A stretch of DNA of 64,000 nt. Origin: DASZCR01 sp964246705 (GTDB lineage: Bacteria; Acidobacteriota; Blastocatellia; Pyrinomonadales; Pyrinomonadaceae). Made by a program: the position numbers and the translations under genes. Under the pieces are notes generated by a model. It did no database searches. It saw only the letters and a program-made list of their open reading frames with translations, and was not told the DNA's origin. Location: positions 1-64,000 of the forward strand of contig CAXTRQ010000005.1 in NCBI GenBank assembly GCA_964246705.1, written 5' to 3'. Numbering within the stretch: position 1 is the stretch's first letter; each line of letters opens with the position of its first letter. Shown piece by piece: positions 9,216 to 18,429 of the stretch.

Positions 9216-10274
9216 ATGCGCCAAACGTCGAAGCCGTCCAACGCTTCTCTCTGCGTCAAAGCTCTCGCGTGCGGCGGGCTGCGCACACGACGCACGCGCC
9301 ACGCGCTACTTTTGCTCACCGCGTTGCTTCTCGCCTTCGCGCTCGCCGCCGTCGCTCCGGCGGCGCAGGGCGGCGGCCACACGCTCATGGGCGACCTCAA
9401 GGTTGATGAAAGCAAGGCTGAGGGGCAGAAGCCCCTCGCCTTCGACATCCTGCTCTACACAGAGAACGGCAACATGGTCGGGCGGCAGAGCGTCCCGAAC
9501 AAAGGGCGCTACCGCTTCATGAATTTGGAGAACGGCAACTACGACCTCGTCGTCGAGGTCGAAGGAACGCAGGTCGCCCGCATCCGCGTCCGCATCGTGG
9601 CGTCGGGCGCTTTCAAGAACGACTTCCAACAGGACATAGAATTGGAGTGGAGCGCGAAGACGTTCCCGGCCAAGGCGGGCAGCGTCTCGCTCACAGACCT
9701 CTACAATCGCGCGCCCGCCAACCAGAAACTTTACGACCGCGCGGAGGAGGCGTTGACGGCGAAGAAGTACGAGGACGCCGCCTCGCTCCTGCAACAGTTG
9801 GTAGGCATAGACGCACAGGATTATCAGGCGTGGACGGAACTGGGAACGGCCTATCTCCTTCAGGAAAACGCCGACGAATCTGAGAAAGCCTATCTTCACG
9901 CCGTAGAAGTCAAGCCCACTTTTGCGCGCGCCCACCTCAACCTCGGTCGGCTTCGCATGGCGCGCAAGAACTACGACGGTGCGGTGGAAATCCTGACCAA
10001 AGCGGTCGCGTTGCAGCCGCCCTCGGCGGACGCGAACTTACTCCTCGGCGAGACCTACCTACAAATCAAGAAAGGCTCGAAGGCCGTTCCCTACCTCGAA
10101 GAGGCCGCGCGATTGGGTCGCGCCGATGCGCGCCTCCGACTCGCCGCGCTCTACAACGCCGCCGGCCTCAAAGACCGCGCTGCCAGAGAGTATGAGCAGT
10201 TCCTTGCACAGAAGCCCGACTATCCCGACCGCAAGAAATTGGAGCAGTATATCAAGGAGAACAAGAAGCAATGA
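9216..10274 (+). CDS. secreted tetratricopeptide-repeat protein with N-terminal beta-sandwich
   Basis: 352 residues from ATG 9216, preceded by AAGGAG at 9202-9207. An N-terminal basic region and hydrophobic stretch (ALLLLTALLLAFALAAVAPA, about 30-49) form a signal peptide. Residues ~60-150 look like an Ig/transthyretin-like fold (LAFDILLYTENGNMVG, GRYRFMNLENGNYDLVVEVE). From ~175 onwards TPR motifs follow one another (YDRAEEALTAKKYEDAASLL, AWTELGTAYLLQENADESEK, AHLNLGRLRMARKNYDGAVE, ANLLLGETYLQIKKGSKAV). It probably mediates protein-protein contacts in the periplasm. Its position after the receptor suggests, but does not prove, a shared uptake system. A start further upstream is possible but less well supported. 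Confidence 0.85.
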   Translation: MRQTSKPSNASLCVKALACGGLRTRRTRHALLLLTALLLAFALAAVAPAAQGGGHTLMGDLKVDESKAEGQKPLAFDILLYTENGNMVGRQSVPNKGRYRFMNLENGNYDLVVEVEGTQVARIRVRIVASGAFKNDFQQDIELEWSAKTFPAKAGSVSLTDLYNRAPANQKLYDRAEEALTAKKYEDAASLLQQLVGIDAQDYQAWTELGTAYLLQENADESEKAYLHAVEVKPTFARAHLNLGRLRMARKNYDGAVEILTKAVALQPPSADANLLLGETYLQIKKGSKAVPYLEEAARLGRADARLRLAALYNAAGLKDRAAREYEQFLAQKPDYPDRKKLEQYIKENKKQ

Positions 10275-10490
10275 TGAATGGGACAGCGTTGTTTTCAAGA
10301 ACAGGCGCGAGATGCCATGCCACCCAAAGCCAAAGGAGAGAAATCATAGCGCCAGCCGTCGCCGCCGCGCATCGCATGAACCCGTCGTCCGGTGGCCTGT
10401 CCAACTATTGACACCTCACCCCACACAGCAATACCTTACCCGCACCAGTTTTGAGAATCCCAAACCTGTGCTCTTCACCGGGGTCGGCTT

Positions 10491-11627
10491 ATGCAAAAAC
10501 AACAATTCTTCATTATCGGGCACAATCCCAATACCTTGCATGAAGCCGCAGATTTTATGAAGGCGGGCGCAAACGCGCTGGAGCCGGACATTTGTTTCGA
10601 TGCGGCGAAGCCCGGCCAATTCTTTGTCAGCCATGGCACTATCGGCTCTCATGCTTTCACTCCTGAGAACAGCCTCGTTACGTATTTGACGGGGCTTAAA
10701 AAGCTGATTACAGACCCGCATAACAGTTTCAACCTGTCCCTCATCGCCTTTGATATTAAGACTCCTTCGTTCGACATCAACAAGTTCATCAAGATAGTCT
10801 TCGATAATTTTTCCAACTTTCCCATCTGCAACGGCGTGGCGATATTAATCACCGTCGGTTCCTTATCAAACATCAATTTCCTGAATGCCTACGACCAGAC
10901 AAAAGCGAACGTGGCGATGGGCGTTGATGAAGCGAAGTCGTCCGAAGATGTAGAGGCGGGCTTTAAGGCACGAGCGCAGAAAAGCTTTGCCTATGCGAAC
11001 GGCAATCTTTTCCCCGGTATCAAATTCGGTCTGTTCAAGTCCATGATGGCGGCAAAAGGCTTGCAGGCCGCAGGAGGCGGCAATAGTTTCAAGCTCATTT
11101 ATGCATGGGTGCTCAACTCCGAATCATCCATCCGCAGTTATTTAGACCTCCACATTGATGGCCTCATTGTTGATCTGCACACCGTCCCGCACCTGTTACA
11201 AATATTGAAGGACGAGCATTTCGCGCCGATGTATGAGTTGGCGCGAAACGGTTACAATCCTTTCGCTGCGCCGCCCGCTGCACGCTACCTACTGACCATC
11301 AAGACGCGTGACACGCACTTGGCAGGAACAGATGTGCCGGTGAAATTTACTCTGGAGGGTTCAGCAGGTATTTTAGAAACCACACTGGACTGCGATTTTA
11401 GAGACGTGCTTGAACGAGGCGGAACTGATGTCCTGACTTTAGAGGGAAAGAATATCGGTCAGATCAACAGCCTTACCGTGACGGAACAACATTCAGGCAT
11501 CAACTCCGGCTGGCTTCCAGAGTTCATTAAACTTGAAAGCAACCTGATACCGGTTCCATTGATCTTTCATTATGGACAAGAGGAATGGTTAGAATACGGT
11601 CATCCGATTACGAAGACATCCGTGTGA
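10491..11627 (+). CDS. sphingomyelinase D-like phospholipase with C-terminal PLAT-like domain
   Basis: 378 residues. Residues 6-245 match the pattern of the spider/bacterial sphingomyelinase D (phospholipase D toxin) branch of the GDPD TIM-barrel fold: IIGHNPN (His11), GANALEPDICFD (Glu31, Asp33), VSHG (His48), LIAFDIKTPS (Asp88, Lys90), and YAWVLNSESS (Trp206) followed by HIDGLIVD. Loxosceles enzymes have the corresponding His12/Glu32/Asp34/His47/Asp91/Lys93/Trp230 set. Residues ~262-360 (YLLTIKTRDTHLAGTDVPVKF ... GWLPEFIKLE) resemble a PLAT/LH2 lipid-binding domain. No signal peptide is visible. Base use is more AT-rich than the neighbours. Predicted to cleave or cyclise the head group of sphingo- or lysophospholipids; the substrate is unproven. 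Confidence 0.75.
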   Translation: MQKQQFFIIGHNPNTLHEAADFMKAGANALEPDICFDAAKPGQFFVSHGTIGSHAFTPENSLVTYLTGLKKLITDPHNSFNLSLIAFDIKTPSFDINKFIKIVFDNFSNFPICNGVAILITVGSLSNINFLNAYDQTKANVAMGVDEAKSSEDVEAGFKARAQKSFAYANGNLFPGIKFGLFKSMMAAKGLQAAGGGNSFKLIYAWVLNSESSIRSYLDLHIDGLIVDLHTVPHLLQILKDEHFAPMYELARNGYNPFAAPPAARYLLTIKTRDTHLAGTDVPVKFTLEGSAGILETTLDCDFRDVLERGGTDVLTLEGKNIGQINSLTVTEQHSGINSGWLPEFIKLESNLIPVPLIFHYGQEEWLEYGHPITKTSV

Positions 11628-11810
11628 GTTTATATCAAATCTCTTGAAGTGTGACAGAAGCAACCAAGAACTTACAGAAACCCTCATATCCTGTGACAAA
11701 ACGACGCAACTCTCTCATCGGTTCTGTTGCGTCCCCGAGCACTCGGTTGAGCACCAAGATGGTCATCAACCAATCTTTAGCCAACCTACAAGGCGTTGTT
11801 ATGAAAAGCT

Positions 11811-12350
11811 ATGACTATAGTCGAGACACAGCGGCTTCAACTACGGATGCTCACGTCCGCTGATCTTGGTGACCTTTACAGTCTCCTGAGCGATCCGGAT
11901 GTAGTCAGATACGTAGGCACGGGTCAGACCGCCACATTGGCTGAGACCGAGACTGCGTTAATTAGTTTCGATAGACATTGGGAGCGGCATGGATTCGGCA
12001 GGTGGGCTGTTATCGAAAAGAGTACGGGGAAGTTAATCGGCTATGGCGGGCTACGGATGCTGATTGATACCCCGGAGGTCGTTTACCATTTCGCGAAGCA
12101 GTATTGGGGATTAGGTCTTGCTACCGAAATGGCGAGAGCGAGCTTGCGTTACGGGTTTGAACAGCACGGGTTCGAGCGGATTGTAGCCATCGCTATGCCT
12201 GAGAACAAAGCATCAATTCACGTCATGGAAAAGATAGGAATGAGCTACGAAAGACACGCGAATTATTATGGCTTGGATGTGATTCAGTACGCCATCTCGC
12301 GCGAGAACTATCTTCCGGACAATTCATTTTATATTCCTCACCGCGCCTAA
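11811..12350 (+). CDS. GNAT acetyltransferase (RimJ/RimL-like)
   Basis: 179 residues. The N-terminus TQRLQLRMLTSADLGDLYSLL, the beta4-region LIGYGGLRM, and YWGLGLATEMARASLRYGF (acetyl-CoA loop, with the AxA pattern) followed by AIAMPENKASIHVMEKIGM are the hallmarks of the RimJ/RimL-like acetyltransferase_3 group. It would transfer an acetyl group to an amine of a protein, antibiotic or small metabolite; the substrate cannot be told. The ribosome site is weak. It is convergent with the broken esterase downstream, with a long hairpin between them. Confidence 0.85.
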   Translation: MTIVETQRLQLRMLTSADLGDLYSLLSDPDVVRYVGTGQTATLAETETALISFDRHWERHGFGRWAVIEKSTGKLIGYGGLRMLIDTPEVVYHFAKQYWGLGLATEMARASLRYGFEQHGFERIVAIAMPENKASIHVMEKIGMSYERHANYYGLDVIQYAISRENYLPDNSFYIPHRA

Positions 12351-12391
12351 TATTTAGTACTTCAACTTCGAGAACTTCACTGGAACTCACG

Positions 12392-12452
12392 CCACACGGA
12401 CTGACGCAGCCGTTGTTTGAATAACAGGGCTTTGATGCGTCAGTCCGTGTGG
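12392..12452. terminator. perfect 17-bp inverted repeat between convergent genes
   Basis: CCACACGGACTGACGCA (12392-12408) and its exact reverse complement (12436-12452) flank a 27-base loop. It lies between the stop of the + strand GNAT gene and the stop of the - strand esterase remnant, so a bidirectional terminator is the simplest reading. No T-run follows, so a DNA-level palindrome is an alternative. Confidence 0.45.
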
Positions 12453-12475
12453 TCAGAGACGGCACTTCTGCTCAC

Positions 12476-14292
12476 CTACGGGATAAACGCGAGGTCTTCA
12501 GGAAGTGGAATGCTGATTGGCGTTTCAAACAGAGACCCTCCGCCATCAGGATCAATGGTCAAGGCTCCATCTGTAGCGAAGAACACGGCAATCTGCGTCT
12601 GCGTCTGGACTGCTGTGAGCGACACCAGCGGCGTGCCGACGATGTTCGTCAGGAACGTATGCGGGTTCTTGCCGAAGCCGCCTCCGGTGATGGCAAATGC
12701 CAAGTCATTGCGAAACAATGTGGTGCGGTCTGTGAGATCGCCGGAGCGAATCAGTGCCGTGGTGGTTGGATTGGGAACTGTCTTGTCGCCACGAGCAAAC
12801 TGAATGATGACGTTCTTGGCGCTCTCACCTCGCAACGGTGATTTGCGGATGAATGGCGACCATGCTACCGGGTCGCCGGACTGCGCCAGCCAGTTGCCGT
12901 TATCTTCAAAAGTCTGAATGGCAATCGCGCCCGGCACAGTATTGATGACCGGCGGCTGGTTGTGCAGCGGCATGTTGTCGTTGAAGTTGAGACCTCCGAC
13001 GTTGATGAGAGAAGGAACACGCGACGCCAGAAATACTCCGAGCAGTGGGCGAAAATTGGGGCTGAGACGTGAGATGTCTGTCAGAGAGCCGCCCGGAACA
13101 TTGGGAACCCGCGCACGAATATCCGGCTCGATGCCCAGAAGAATAGTGCCATAAATCCCACCGAGCGACTGACCGAAATAATAAATGCGGTTGGCATCCA
13201 GCGCCGTTGAGCCATTGCCGTCCACATCAATTCCGCCCTGAACAGCACGCACGACTTGCATCAGGTCGGCGACCGTCTGGCGGAGTCCGTCACGAGAAGC
13301 AATATAGGTTTGCGAACCCGTTGCGAACAAGCCTTCGGTCGAGTCACTCACGCCATTAGCATTCTGGTCTAGGCCGCGCCCACCGGCCGGCAGCACGACT
13401 GCTCCGGTGTTCTGGATGACAGTCAAGGTTCCGCCTGCCCCAAAACCATGACCGACGGCATTGATGGACAAAGTGGCGATTCCACGCGACGCCAATGTGG
13501 AAGCTACCGTCAACGGGCTGTTGTTCTTGTTGTCACCAAAACCATGACCGAAGATGGCAACCGGCCATCCGTTCGCCGGTCGCGTTCCGGAGGGAATGAT
13601 GAGATTGAGGAAGAGGTCTTGGGTGCTTTGGACTTGCGGTTTGCCCGTGCGTGTCGGAACCGCAGGGACACCGCATTCGCATTCTCAAAGTTCATCGCGC
13701 TGAATTTACCGAACGCGGTGGCGCTGACAGACCCCGGAAAGATTCCCAATGCCGGAGTAGGTACGGGGACGGTATTGAGCGGCCCGGCGGTAGTCGTTTG
13801 CTGCCCGAAAAGAATCCCTTGAATCGAACTCAACGGAAAGACAGTGCGCTCGCCGTGCGAACCCAATGTAAAGCTCTCTTGCGGCGCAGGTGAACGATGA
13901 ATCTTGTCGCGTATCTTCTCCATGTCAGCGGTCACGCTTCCGGTTGTAAACAAACTGGCCGCAGCCACGTCTCTGGGCGAGAGGTCATCGGAAACTCGCT
14001 CAAGCACTTCTTCGTTCAGCAAGATTGCCAAACCGAGCGCGTACAGTTTCGACTGTGCATCATTGCTGTGAAAACGGCGCAGGTCTTTAAAGCTTTCCGA
14101 GAGTTCAATGGGGTCGCCCGCGACATCATGAATACCTCTCGTGACAATCAGTAGATAACTCGTGTCCTGAGACAGATGTTCGTCGGACTGTGCGTACAGG
14201 GTCAGCGTTGACGGCTCCCAAACCACCTGATTAATGCCGCCGACATGTTGCTGAACATCGCCGGGATCGAACAGGTTTCCAAGCTTGTACAA
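12476..14292 (-). pseudogene. extracellular lipase/alpha-beta hydrolase, frameshifted and 5'-truncated
   Basis: Two frames together encode one alpha/beta hydrolase. The upstream part (14292 down to about 13680) begins YKLGNLFDPGDVQQHVGGIN and contains an Ig-like lid region (LTLYAQSDEHLSQDTSYLLI). The continuation lies in another frame, from roughly 13690 down to 12476, giving QDLFLNLIIPSGTRPANGWP, VAIFGHGFGDNKN, the nucleophile box YYFGQSLGGIYG (Ser of GxSxG) and VIIQFARGDKTVPNPT near the Asp region. The switch falls near 13670-13690, consistent with a one- or two-base indel. No signal peptide or N-terminal domain precedes 14292, so the 5' end is also missing. It resembles the large secreted virulence-type lipases. 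Probably inactive unless the shift is a sequencing error. Confidence 0.65.
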
Positions 14293-14530
14293 TTAATAGG
14301 GTGGGGAGTCAATGATGAGCCAGCTTTATCGCCGCCAGCCCTGACGACCTTGGCTCCACTCCGAAAAACTCCTGTAATCTTCCGTTTATCTTCTCTCACA
14401 TATACTTGCTTCTGATATGAGCGAGCATATCAGCGAAATAATGCGTGTCGGCAGCGCCCTCGGCTAAGGCATCTTCACCGGATGGAAGCCACAGAGCGCG
14501 CGAGATTAAAGTTTCTCGAATTGTGAAAGC

Positions 14531-15169
14531 ATGCTTGATAGATTCAATGTTTCGCCAATTCACTGGCAGACTCTCGAAGACGAACTCCGGCCGATTACTA
14601 AATACCTCACGGGAAGAGTCCTCAATGCCGGGTGCGGTAATCGAGACGTGACAGCATTCCTGATAAGTTCAGGGGCCAAATCCGTTGATAACTGTGACAT
14701 CGAATCAACCATTCCGAATGCCGTCATCTGCGATCTGATGAGCATCCCTGTAGATGATAATTCCTACGACTCCATCCTGAACAATGCCGTCCTTGAACAC
14801 GTCGAGCACGCCGACGAGGTGTTGGGCGAACTGCATAGACTTCTCAAGCCCGGAGGCCATCTGGTGCTCTGCGTGCCGTTCCTCCAGCCCTTTCACGCCG
14901 TCCCGACCGACTTCAGACGTTTTACGAGAGATGGATTAAGGGAGATAGGCGAAAGACATGGATTTCAGGCCATCGAAATCTTTCCGGTTCACTCCATGGC
15001 GCAAACGGTCGGGTGGGTGCTGTGGGAATGTTTGAAAGAGAAAAGGGCGATAATTTCTCAGGCGCTCATCTGGCTTCCGCTGAATCTATGGTCGAGGCTT
15101 TCGCGTCGCACCGATGTCGAACTGGCGAATAACGCCAGTGCTTACCAAATTATCCTCCGAAAGAAATAG
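14531..15169 (+). CDS. class I SAM-dependent methyltransferase
   Basis: 212 residues. Motif I is GRVLNAGCGNRDV (residues ~29-41), the acidic loop is NCDIEST, motif post-I/II is DNSYDSILNNAVLEHVEHAD, and motif III follows as LHRLLKPGGHLVLCVPF. This is the Methyltransf_11 fold, transferring a methyl group from S-adenosylmethionine. The segment after the core (FLQPFHAVPTDFRRFTRDGL) is typical of methyltransferases associated with cell-surface glycan or lipid biosynthesis. No strong ribosome site is visible. It stands alone between the broken lipase and the kinase gene, so the substrate is unknown. Confidence 0.85.
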   Translation: MLDRFNVSPIHWQTLEDELRPITKYLTGRVLNAGCGNRDVTAFLISSGAKSVDNCDIESTIPNAVICDLMSIPVDDNSYDSILNNAVLEHVEHADEVLGELHRLLKPGGHLVLCVPFLQPFHAVPTDFRRFTRDGLREIGERHGFQAIEIFPVHSMAQTVGWVLWECLKEKRAIISQALIWLPLNLWSRLSRRTDVELANNASAYQIILRKK

Positions 15170-15648
15170 TTGAGCGGTCGCCCTGCGAGCATTCCCGACG
15201 CTGGCTCTCGTCCTCAAGAGTTGTCAGGCGCGCGCGATGCAGAAAGCGCGGGTCGTAAGTCTTTAATTTGTTCGTAGCTCATTGAACATTGTTCCGATGA
15301 GCTACTTGTCGCCTCAACTATCCGACTGTCGCAAGAGGTCTATTACAAAAACAGGTGCTCAGGTATAATCCTCACCTCACTTTCTCTCGCTAACTTTGAC
15401 CGGAATTGACCAATGAAGTTCAGCTCCTCACTATTCAAGTGGCATCCTTATGAAGCCGTGTCCATTCTGCCATACCTGCCCCGGCGCTCAAGTCATCAAA
15501 GGGGCTACCGATCCTTTGAATGGTTGACGAAATGGCGTGAACGCACTGAGACGTGCGAAGTTTGGCTCCGGCCTCTTTCTGTTTGCAGCCTTGATGTGAA
15601 TTCCTCACCGGCTGCTTTGTCTCAGATTAATTTTGCAATGGAGCCGAT
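15170..15648. promoter_or_regulatory. non-coding region upstream of the kinase, with TATAAT box
   Basis: About 480 bases. It contains the 15-base transposon-end-like repeat at 15331-15345 and a perfect -10 hexamer TATAAT at 15364-15369, about 280 bases before the kinase start; no clear -35 was recognised. A 79-codon open frame (15413-15652) overlaps the kinase start by four bases, but it has no recognisable domain and a composition unlike its neighbours, so it is not called. Confidence 0.3.
15331..15345 (+). repeat. solo copy of the 4.8-kb element's right end
   Basis: GCAAGAGGTCTATTA is identical to 4791-4805, the right end of the inverted-repeat element there. No matching opposite end was found nearby. 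A solo transposon end or a shared regulatory site are both possible. Confidence 0.45.
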
Positions 15649-17373
15649 ATGAGCGCCGCAACTCAGGTTGAAGATAAAGTGGCTCGGCATGAGCGCACCA
15701 GATTATTCCTCGGAGGAGCCAACGATGATCGCATCATCGCAACGATGAGGCTCGGTCTGGCGATGCTCAACTTGCCCATCGTTTATACAAGTCCCGCGTC
15801 GCCGCAGCGCAACGCTGCTCTAATCTACGTGGTGCTTTCACTCCACGTCTTTTACAGCTTGCTGATCTACCTGTTGATGCTACGACGCCGCCCAACGCTT
15901 CATCCGATGCAGGTCTGGTCACACTGGAGTGACCTTGGTTTTTACACGTTGCTCGTGGCTCTCACCAACGCTACGAGCAGTGTTTTTTTCTTGGGACTGA
16001 CTTTCCCGATTCTCGTGGCCTCGTTTCGCTGGGGGTTTGTCTCAGGGTTGCGCGTCGTGATCGTCTCGGCAATGCTGCTGACTGCTCTCGGTTTTTTCAT
16101 AGTGCAGCCGCAAAGCCCCGGCTTGAGCCGTTACCTGCTGTGGCCTATCTACTTACTCGCGCTCGGATACATGATCGCCTACTGGTGCGGATTTGAAATC
16201 ACTCTTAAACGGCGTCTCACGTTGCTTAAAGACATCACAAAGATTTCAAACCCGCGCTTCGGCATTGACGCAACGATCAACTCGGTCTTAAAGCGGCTCT
16301 GCGCGTTTTACAGCGCCGACATCTCACTGTTGATTTTGGATAACGTGATACAGGCCGCTTATTACTTCTGGCGTGAGGACGCGGAAAAGCAGCCTGCCGC
16401 CGACGAACGGACGCGGTTGAGTATGAACGGCGTGTCAGGATTATTGAGCACCTTACCGCGTCAATATTCGTTGACTTATACAGACCGCTTGTTCAAGTAT
16501 GGGTTCGGGAGCAATGGCTATTATGCTTACGATGTCGCAGAGCGCCGTACCATCTCGGAAGAGTGGCCTGATTGCGAAAAGCTGGCCGCAGCCTTCGACG
16601 CCGGTTCGTTCATCACCATCCCTCTGCGCTCGCGCAAGGAGGTGGTCGGGCGCGTCTTCATCTCGGCGCACAGAAGCCGCGCCTTCAAAGCGTCAGACGT
16701 GCATTTCCTTCTCCACATTGCTGACCATCTGATGCCGGTCATCAACCATATCAAGCTCGTCGACCGGCTGATGCTGGCTGCGTCCGAGGAGGAGCGCAAC
16801 CGCATCGCGCGCGACATCCATGACGGCATCATCCAACCTTACATCGGTTTACAGATGGGGCTGGCGGGCGTCCGGCGCAAACTCATACATCTCGGCGTTT
16901 CCGAAGCGAGCCGCGACATCGAGCATCTTATCGAGATTACCGACAAGGGCATTGACGACCTGCGTCGCTACGTGCGCGGTCTGAAGGAGGTTGACGAACG
17001 CAACTTGAAACTGCTGCCCGCCATCCGGCGGTTCGCGTCAAAATTCTCAGAGGTATCGGAAATCAAAGTGGACGTGGAGTGCGAATCGGAGTCCTGTGTC
17101 AATGACCGGCTGGCCTCGGAAGTTTTCCAGATTGTGGTCGAAGGGCTAAGCAACATTAGAAGGCACACACTGGCAGAGCATGCCGTCATCAGGCTGCGAT
17201 GCGAGGACGAGTTACTGATTTTGCAGGTCGAGAACAACTCCGCAGACCAAGACGAATTCAAGCCCTTCACCCCGCATTCGATTACCGAGCGCGCGACCGC
17301 ATTGGGCGGTCACGTCTATGTCTCATCGCGCGGGGATGGAGCTACAATAGTGAGAGCCGAGATTCCACTCTAA
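15649..17373 (+). CDS. membrane sensor histidine kinase (NarX/HisKA_3 type)
   Basis: 574 residues. Six or so hydrophobic segments occupy ~30-180 (LIYVVLSLHVFYSLLIYLLM, WPIYLLALGYMIAYWCGFEI). A GAF-like domain follows (~205-365), then the HisKA_3 dimerisation box EEERNRIARDIHDGIIQPYI with phospho-acceptor His391. The HATPase region is at ~480-574 (VFQIVVEGLSNIRRHTLAEH, N-box) and ends ATIVRAEIPL. It should autophosphorylate on His and pass phosphate to the LuxR-type regulator encoded 20 bases downstream. GGAG precedes the ATG. The protein is a clear paralogue of the kinase at 42449-44155. Its place directly before the RiPP genes suggests it controls them; the stimulus is unknown. Confidence 0.92.
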   Translation: MSAATQVEDKVARHERTRLFLGGANDDRIIATMRLGLAMLNLPIVYTSPASPQRNAALIYVVLSLHVFYSLLIYLLMLRRRPTLHPMQVWSHWSDLGFYTLLVALTNATSSVFFLGLTFPILVASFRWGFVSGLRVVIVSAMLLTALGFFIVQPQSPGLSRYLLWPIYLLALGYMIAYWCGFEITLKRRLTLLKDITKISNPRFGIDATINSVLKRLCAFYSADISLLILDNVIQAAYYFWREDAEKQPAADERTRLSMNGVSGLLSTLPRQYSLTYTDRLFKYGFGSNGYYAYDVAERRTISEEWPDCEKLAAAFDAGSFITIPLRSRKEVVGRVFISAHRSRAFKASDVHFLLHIADHLMPVINHIKLVDRLMLAASEEERNRIARDIHDGIIQPYIGLQMGLAGVRRKLIHLGVSEASRDIEHLIEITDKGIDDLRRYVRGLKEVDERNLKLLPAIRRFASKFSEVSEIKVDVECESESCVNDRLASEVFQIVVEGLSNIRRHTLAEHAVIRLRCEDELLILQVENNSADQDEFKPFTPHSITERATALGGHVYVSSRGDGATIVRAEIPL

Positions 17374-17393
17374 TTAAAATGAGGAAAACATGT

Positions 17394-18083
17394 ATGGACC
17401 CGACTACTTCCAAACATGTACAGGTTAAGGTTCTATTGGTGGATGACCATCTGGTTATTCGCACCGGACTGAAAATGCTGATCGAGAGCCATCCGGGCTT
17501 GGTGGTGGTTGGCGAAGCGGGCGACCGTGAAGAGGCTCTGCGCGTCGCCGCGCGCGAGCAACCGGACATTGTCCTGCTCGACCTCGATCTGGAGGGCAAG
17601 AGCAGCCTGCAATTCATGCCCGCCTTGCTCGGCATCGCCCAACAGTCACGCGTGATGATTCTTACCGCCAGCAACGATATTGAGTTGCAGCGCCGCGCCG
17701 TGCTCCTCGGCGCGGTCGGCGTGGTTCAGAAGCGCGAGGCCGGTGAGGTTCTCATTAAAGCGATTGAAAACGTCTCCGCAGGACAGGCGTGGCTGGACAA
17801 TTCAATCATCACAAGCTTGCTCGCCGAACTGTCGCACGTAGGGAGGGGTAAGAAGCATAACGCTGAGAGCGACAAGATCAGCTTGCTGACGAAACGTGAG
17901 TGTGAGGTTATCGCTCTTGTCGGAGAGGGACTCAGGAACAAGCAGATTGCCGAAAAGCTCTTCATCAGCGAAACAACGATTCGCCATCACATCACGTCAA
18001 TCTTCAACAAACTCGAAGTTTCCAATCGCCTCAATCTCGTGATGTACGCCTACCAACACGGCCTCGCCAAGCCGCCTTACTAG
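17394..18083 (+). CDS. LuxR/NarL-family response regulator
   Basis: 229 residues from ATG 17394, preceded by GAGGA; an in-frame ATG at 17379 would add five residues. The receiver domain (residues ~12-125) contains LLVDDH, phospho-acceptor Asp63 in IVLLDLDLEG, and Lys in VVQKREAGE. The C-terminal LuxR HTH reads LTKRECEVIALVGEGLRNKQ ... LFISETTIRHHITSIFNKL. It is the cognate partner of the kinase immediately upstream and the gene immediately before the RiPP precursor, 347 bases away, so activation of that operon is a reasonable prediction. It is a paralogue of the regulator at 41729-42424. Confidence 0.92.
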   Translation: MDPTTSKHVQVKVLLVDDHLVIRTGLKMLIESHPGLVVVGEAGDREEALRVAAREQPDIVLLDLDLEGKSSLQFMPALLGIAQQSRVMILTASNDIELQRRAVLLGAVGVVQKREAGEVLIKAIENVSAGQAWLDNSIITSLLAELSHVGRGKKHNAESDKISLLTKRECEVIALVGEGLRNKQIAEKLFISETTIRHHITSIFNKLEVSNRLNLVMYAYQHGLAKPPY

Positions 18084-18429
18084 CTCGTTGCGACGTATCT
18101 CACTTCATTCCCATCCGACATCAGTCCCAACCTCCGTCTGGCACCTTTGTGGTGTGTCCCCCGTACCAACAGGCCAGTTTCAGTGTCTCAAAAAATGGGA
18201 CGGCTGACCTATTGAATATAGGAGTTCGGGACGATGCGCCTTCAACTCGAAGTAAGTATTCTCCGCCACGTTAGATAGCAATAGCCTGACCGGCAGGCCC
18301 TTCGTTCCTATGTTGTAGATGGAAGTTATCCCACCTACTCTCGACGGAACTTCTCACCCTCAGTTAACTACAGCCTCAAAACTCTGGTTAGCTCATCCCC
18401 AACCCCTAAAACTCGAAGGAGCAACTAAA
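18084..18429. promoter_or_regulatory. intergenic region before the RiPP precursor
   Basis: 346 bases with no gene. It probably carries the precursor promoter and the response-regulator site, but no convincing -35/-10 pair or dyad was recognised. The ribosome site AAGGAG at 18416-18421 lies 8 bases before the precursor ATG. Confidence 0.35.

Noticed and set aside
10408..10440. TTGACA promoter for the phospholipase gene
   Set aside because: TTGACA is perfect at 10408-10413, but the sequence 17 bases on (ATACCT) is a poor -10 match.
15413..15652. 79-codon open frame overlapping the kinase start by four bases
   Set aside because: The overlap resembles translational coupling, but the sequence has no domain, no ribosome site and mixed composition.
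18135..18150. TGGCAC-like sequence as a sigma-54 promoter upstream of the precursor
   Set aside because: The -12 GC element is not at the required spacing (TGGT is found instead of TTGC).
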